From Streptococcus sanguinis (lineage in GTDB: Bacteria > Bacillota > Bacilli > Lactobacillales > Streptococcaceae), in assembly GCA_013378335.1 (NCBI GenBank), contig CP040556.1, positions 558,001-622,000 of the forward strand: 64,000 nucleotides of DNA. Direction: 5' to 3'. Below, one piece after another: positions 60,217 to 64,000 of the stretch (positions within the stretch are counted from its first letter, which is position 1; every line of letters starts with the position of its first letter). Under the pieces are notes generated by a model. It was not told the origin of the DNA. It was given only the letters and a program-made list of their open reading frames with translations, and ran no database searches. A program made the position numbers and the translations under genes.

Positions 60217-61551
60217 ATGACGAAAATCTATCATTTTATCGGGATTAAGGGCTCTGGTATGAGCGCTTTGGCTTTGATGCTGCACCAGATGGGCCATAAG
60301 GTTCAGGGCAGTGACGTTGATAAATATTATTTCACTCAGCGCGGTTTGGAGCAGGCTGGCATTTCCATCCTGCCTTTTGATGAAAAGAATATCCAGCCAG
60401 ACTTCGAAATCATTGCTGGCAATGCCTTTCGTCCAGATAACAATGTAGAAATTGCCTATGCAGACGCAAACGGAATTGGCTATAAACGCTACCATGAATT
60501 TTTAGGTGGCTTTATGCGTGACTTTGTCAGCTTGGGAGTGGCTGGTGCCCACGGGAAGACCTCTACAACGGGTATTCTCTCCCATGTTCTCTCCAATATC
60601 ACGGATACTAGCTATCTAATTGGGGATGGTACAGGTCGCGGATCTGCCAATGCCAAGTACTTTGTCTTTGAGTCAGACGAGTACGAGCGTCATTTCATGC
60701 CTTATCATCCGGAATATTCGATCATTACCAATATCGACTTTGACCATCCGGATTATTTCACGAGCCTGGAAGATGTCTTTAACGCTTTCAATGACTATGC
60801 TAAGCAGATTACCAAAGGACTCTTCATTTATGGAGAAGATGAGCAATTGCGCCGGATTACGTCCAATGCCCCGATTTACTACTATGGCTTCAAGGAAGAG
60901 GGCAATGACTTTGTCGCTCACGACCTCTTGCGTTCTACCAGCGGATCAGGCTTTAAAGTTTCTTTCCGCGGGCAAGAGCTGGGTGAGTTCCAGATTCCAA
61001 GCTTTGGCCGTCACAACATTATGAATGCGACAGCAGTAATCGGCCTCTTGTATACGGCAGGTCTTGATTTGAATCTAGTTCGGGAACATCTCAAGACTTT
61101 TGGCGGAGTTAAGCGCCGCTTTACAGAGAAAATTGTCAACGAAACAGTTATCATTGATGACTTTGCTCACCATCCAACGGAAATTATCGCAACTCTGGAT
61201 GCAGCTCGTCAGAAGTATCCAAGCAAGGAAATCGTGGCAATCTTCCAGCCGCACACCTTCACTCGGACCATTGCTCTCTTGGACGAATTTGCGGAAGCCC
61301 TCAATCAGGCTGACTCAGTCTATTTAGCTCAAATTTACGGATCTGCGCGTGAGGTGGACAATGGCGATGTTAAGGTTGAAGATTTGGCTGAAAAGATTGT
61401 GAAGCGGGCCAAGGTCATTGACGTGGATAATGTTTCTCCGCTTCTTGACCACGATAATGCTGTTTATGTCTTTATGGGAGCTGGAGACATCCAGACCTAT
61501 GAATATTCCTTTGAACGTCTCCTGTCCAATCTGACAAGCAACGTTCAGTAG
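60217..61551 (+). CDS. murC: UDP-N-acetylmuramate--L-alanine ligase
   Basis: A 444-residue cytoplasmic ligase that adds the first amino acid of the peptidoglycan stem peptide. The N-terminal Rossmann part has [14 protein letters not shown], the ATP loop is [15 protein letters not shown] near residue 108, and ESDEYERHF and [10 protein letters not shown] follow. [10 protein letters not shown] near 310 lies in the C-terminal domain. AAGGAG precedes the ATG. It is followed closely by two GNAT genes. Confidence 0.97.
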   Translation: MTKIYHFIGIKGSGMSALALMLHQMGHKVQGSDVDKYYFTQRGLEQAGISILPFDEKNIQPDFEIIAGNAFRPDNNVEIAYADANGIGYKRYHEFLGGFMRDFVSLGVAGAHGKTSTTGILSHVLSNITDTSYLIGDGTGRGSANAKYFVFESDEYERHFMPYHPEYSIITNIDFDHPDYFTSLEDVFNAFNDYAKQITKGLFIYGEDEQLRRITSNAPIYYYGFKEEGNDFVAHDLLRSTSGSGFKVSFRGQELGEFQIPSFGRHNIMNATAVIGLLYTAGLDLNLVREHLKTFGGVKRRFTEKIVNETVIIDDFAHHPTEIIATLDAARQKYPSKEIVAIFQPHTFTRTIALLDEFAEALNQADSVYLAQIYGSAREVDNGDVKVEDLAEKIVKRAKVIDVDNVSPLLDHDNAVYVFMGAGDIQTYEYSFERLLSNLTSNVQ

Positions 61552-61562
61552 GAGGAGACTTG

Positions 61563-62075
61563 ATGGAAGCACCGATTCGAATCAGACAGGCTGACTTGAG
61601 CGACTGGGAAGAAATTTTTGCAATTGAGCAGCTGAATTTTCCAGCAGAAGAAGCAGCCAGTTCAGAAGTTCTCAAAGAGCGGATTGAGCAGATTGCTGAT
61701 ACTTTTTTGCTAACAGAGCTGCATGGTCAGCTTGCAGGCTATATTGTTGGACCAGCTGTTCAGGTGCGATATTTGACAGATGACCTCTTTAGCAAGGTGG
61801 GTGCTAATCCTCCAGAAGGTGGCTTCATTGCTGTCCAAAGTCTGTCCGTCCATCCTGATTTTCAGAGGCAGGGGGTCGGAACCTTGTTGCTTGCAGCTCT
61901 CAAGGAGACAGCTGTTCAGCAAAATCGACAGGGCATTAGCCTAACCTGTCATGATGAGCTGATACCTTATTATGAGATGAATGGTTTCGTCCACGAAGGG
62001 ATTTCTGACTCAACTCATGGCGGGGCTGTTTGGTCTGATATGGTGTGGGAAAATCCCAATTTTAAGGAGAAGTGA
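61563..62075 (+). CDS. GNAT family N-acetyltransferase (first of a tandem pair)
   Basis: A 170-residue acetyltransferase. The acetyl-CoA loop SLSVHPDFQRQGVGTLLLAAL and the C-terminal LTCHDELIPYYEMNGFVHEG are clear. GGAGGAG is 6 bases before ATG 61563, which I prefer to the TTG three bases upstream. It begins 11 bases after murC and ends overlapping the next, clearly paralogous gene by one base. Substrate unknown. Confidence 0.87.
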   Translation: MEAPIRIRQADLSDWEEIFAIEQLNFPAEEAASSEVLKERIEQIADTFLLTELHGQLAGYIVGPAVQVRYLTDDLFSKVGANPPEGGFIAVQSLSVHPDFQRQGVGTLLLAALKETAVQQNRQGISLTCHDELIPYYEMNGFVHEGISDSTHGGAVWSDMVWENPNFKEK

Positions 62076-62590
62076 TGATTATCCGTCAAGCTCAATTGGC
62101 TGACTTAGATGCCATTTATGCTATCGAATTGGAAAATTTCAGTCCAGAAGAGGCTGTTAGCCGCGAAAGTCTAGCAGCACATATCCAAACCCTATCTTCG
62201 ACTTTTTTGGTAGCAGAAAAGGATGGTAAGGTTCTGGGCTATCTGGAGGGACCTGTCCGTCCAGAACGTTATTTAAATGATATTTCCTTTACAGAGGAGA
62301 TTGAAGATTATGGTCATCTGGACGGTGGCTTTATCTCTCTGACCAGCCTTTCTATCTCTAAGGATGCTCAGGGGATGGGGGTTGGCCGCAAGCTACTGGA
62401 AGCCATGAAAGAAATTGCTATAGCAGATGAACGCCACGGCATCAATCTGACCTGTCACGACTATCTCACCGCTTACTACGAGAAGCATGACTTTGTAAAT
62501 GAAGGTTTGTCAAAATCAACTTACGCAGGCGCTACTTGGTTTGACATGGTCTGGGAAAATCCTAGACTCAAACTGCAAAAAAACCAATAA
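62075..62590 (+). CDS. GNAT family N-acetyltransferase (second of a tandem pair)
   Basis: A 171-residue paralogue of the preceding gene: both have a YAIELENF/FAIEQLNF opening, the CoA loop (here SLSISKDAQGMGVGRKLLEAM) and NLTCHDYLTAYYEKHDFVNEG, and both end in TWFDMVWENP-type sequence. The start ATG overlaps the previous stop (TGATG), with AAGGAG upstream; an in-frame GTG three bases earlier is less likely. It arose by tandem duplication and may now act on a different substrate. Confidence 0.87.
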   Translation: MIIRQAQLADLDAIYAIELENFSPEEAVSRESLAAHIQTLSSTFLVAEKDGKVLGYLEGPVRPERYLNDISFTEEIEDYGHLDGGFISLTSLSISKDAQGMGVGRKLLEAMKEIAIADERHGINLTCHDYLTAYYEKHDFVNEGLSKSTYAGATWFDMVWENPRLKLQKNQ

Positions 62591-62613
62591 TAAGCTAGAA
62601 AATCCTACTCTTA

Positions 62614-62642
62614 TTGCATTTATCTGACTTTTAAGATATAAT
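62614..62642 (+). promoter_or_regulatory. Promoter of mltG
   Basis: TTGCAT (62614-62619) and TATAAT (62637-62642) with a 17-base spacer, about 30 bases before the mltG start. Confidence 0.75.
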
Positions 62643-62673
62643 GTTAGGGATTATGATGAAGGAGGTCAAATTT

Positions 62674-64000
62674 TTGACTGAAAAATCACAAGACAAAGAG
62701 AAGAATCTGAGCTTTAAAGAGCAGATTTTGAAAGACTTAGCTGGAGAAAAGGAAGAACAAACTCCCTCTTCAACTAGCCAGTCAGAAGCGGACTCTGCTT
62801 CTGCAAAAGAAACAGCAGCTGCGGAGGACTTTGAAGCTAGACCGGCTTCGGTAGATGTTTCCTACAAGGTTGCAGAGAATGAAAAGGCTCACCCTCAGGT
62901 CTATGGCCGAGTGGATGAGGAAGATAAGAAACCTAATGAGGTCTTATCTCGGGCTAATCGGGCCAACAATACGGTCAAGAAAAAACGTCAAAACACATTA
63001 GCCCGCAGGATTATGACAACTGTTCTGCTGATTGTCCTGCTGGGACTTGTGGTCACAGGAGTTGTCGGCTATACTTATGTATCTTCAGCTCTTAAACCTA
63101 TTGATGCAAACGCAACAGAGTATGTGACGGTTGAAGTACCAGAAGGCTCAAGCTCTAAGCAGATTGGAGAAATCCTTGAGAAAAAGGGGCTGATTAAAAA
63201 TGCCCAAGTTTTTAGTCTCTATTCCAAGATTAAAAGCTTTAACAATTATCAGTCTGGCTATTACAATCTCCAGAAGAGCATGGACCTAGATACCATTGCT
63301 CGGCAGCTTCAGGAAGGTGGAACAGATACACCGCAACCACCAGTTGTTGGTAAGGTTACTATTCCTGAAGGCTATACACTGGAGCAGATTGCAGAGGCTG
63401 TAACGGTTAATGCAGCTGCAACTTCTAAAAAGACTAGTAAGACACCTTTTAGCAAGGACGATTTCCTAGCTAAGGTGCAGGACGAAGCTTTCATTTCCAA
63501 GATGGTGGCTAAATATCCACAGCTGCTGGGCACATTGCCAAGCAAGGACAGCGGAGTCAAGTATCGCTTAGAAGGTTATCTCTTCCCTGCCACTTATAAC
63601 TATGGTGAGGATGCGGATCTGGAAAGCTTGATTGACCAGATGTTGGGCGCTATGAATACCAATCTGTCTTCTTATTACTCTACTATCGAAGCGAAGAACC
63701 TAACGGTTAATGAAGTTCTGACACTTGCTTCTCTGGTGGAAAAAGAAGGTTCAACAGACCAGGACCGCAAAGATATTGCCAGCGTCTTTTATAATCGTCT
63801 CAATCAAGCGATGCCGCTTCAGAGTAATATCGCTATCCTTTATGCTCAAGGCAAGCTAGGAAAGAAAACGACTTTGAAAGAGGACGCCGAGATTGATACC
63901 AATATTGACTCGCCTTTCAATGTCTATAAAAAAGAAGGGCTTATGCCTGGGCCAGTTGCTAGTCCAAGCCTGTCAGCTCTGGAAGCTACCATTAATCCAA
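62674..64000 (+). CDS. mltG: Endolytic transglycosylase MltG (right edge truncated)
   Basis: First 442 codons of the membrane-bound lytic transglycosylase that trims nascent glycan strands during elongation. I use TTG 62674 (read as MTEKSQDKEK), because AAGGAGG sits 8 bases upstream; an in-frame ATG at 62656 lies before that site. A long charged cytoplasmic part (about 1-108) leads to one membrane helix (about 113-133, TTVLLIVLLGLVVTGVVGYT). Outside are a LysM-like segment (VPEGSSSKQIGEILEKKG) and the YceG catalytic domain with the Glu in LASLVEKEG and SVFYNRL. The gene runs off the window. Confidence 0.93.
   Translation, partial: MTEKSQDKEKNLSFKEQILKDLAGEKEEQTPSSTSQSEADSASAKETAAAEDFEARPASVDVSYKVAENEKAHPQVYGRVDEEDKKPNEVLSRANRANNTVKKKRQNTLARRIMTTVLLIVLLGLVVTGVVGYTYVSSALKPIDANATEYVTVEVPEGSSSKQIGEILEKKGLIKNAQVFSLYSKIKSFNNYQSGYYNLQKSMDLDTIARQLQEGGTDTPQPPVVGKVTIPEGYTLEQIAEAVTVNAAATSKKTSKTPFSKDDFLAKVQDEAFISKMVAKYPQLLGTLPSKDSGVKYRLEGYLFPATYNYGEDADLESLIDQMLGAMNTNLSSYYSTIEAKNLTVNEVLTLASLVEKEGSTDQDRKDIASVFYNRLNQAMPLQSNIAILYAQGKLGKKTTLKEDAEIDTNIDSPFNVYKKEGLMPGPVASPSLSALEATINP

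Overview
The window is a chromosomal segment of a Streptococcus, most likely from the sanguinis/mitis side of the genus. The grounds are the 16S rRNA sequence, a ComX-type com-box in front of comFA, the gnd-ritR pair with an Asn-type receiver, the fused HAD/cyclophilin protein and the glpK-glpO-glpF operon, all typical of streptococci. I do not name a species.

Layout. 1-7.4 kb: cell-envelope signalling on the plus strand (end of rsmB, PP2C phosphatase phpP, PASTA kinase stkP, then liaF-liaS-liaR with liaS split by a one-base frameshift), then the HAD/PPIase fusion and an S1-domain protein. 7.4-11.8 kb: cysK and a yigZ-type gene on the minus strand, competence genes comFA-comFC, and the ribosome hibernation factor hpf. 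11.9-18.1 kb: a complete rRNA operon (16S, tRNA-Ala, 23S, 5S) followed by nine tRNAs (Val, Asp, Lys, Leu, Thr, Gly, Leu, Arg, Pro). 18.4-21.1 kb: minus-strand DUF960, DUF402, recX and an APH-like kinase; then rlmCD. 22.7-28.5 kb: glycerol uptake and oxidation (glpF, glpO, glpK) with a Mga-type regulator. 28.7-30.6 kb: DUF1858, a DUF438/hemerythrin/PAS protein and DUF1912.

30.6-36.5 kb: a T-box leader now reads first into a GNAT acetyltransferase, a TPR/helix-hairpin-helix protein and an AT-rich membrane protein before reaching valS. A decayed second copy of the GNAT 3' end lies between the two cargo genes. 36.6-44.6 kb: the most unusual part, an AT-rich four-gene operon of a DNA cytosine methyltransferase with an extra C-terminal domain, an 827-residue protein with a sigma-region-4-like helix-turn-helix, a ParB-like gene interrupted by a frameshift at a G tract, and a phospholipase-D nuclease fused to an SNF2 helicase. 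The last three genes overlap by 4 bases at each junction. I read it as a restriction or anti-phage system that I cannot match to a named type.

45-64 kb returns to core genes: gnd-ritR, the glucose PTS transporter with a cre site, an EEP-family hydrolase, a 175-bp MITE-like repeat, an Excalibur lipoprotein, nrdR-dnaB-dnaI-nitroreductase-der, a SWIM/SNF2 helicase, an unrecognised disordered protein, murC, two tandem GNAT acetyltransferases and the start of mltG, which runs off the right edge.
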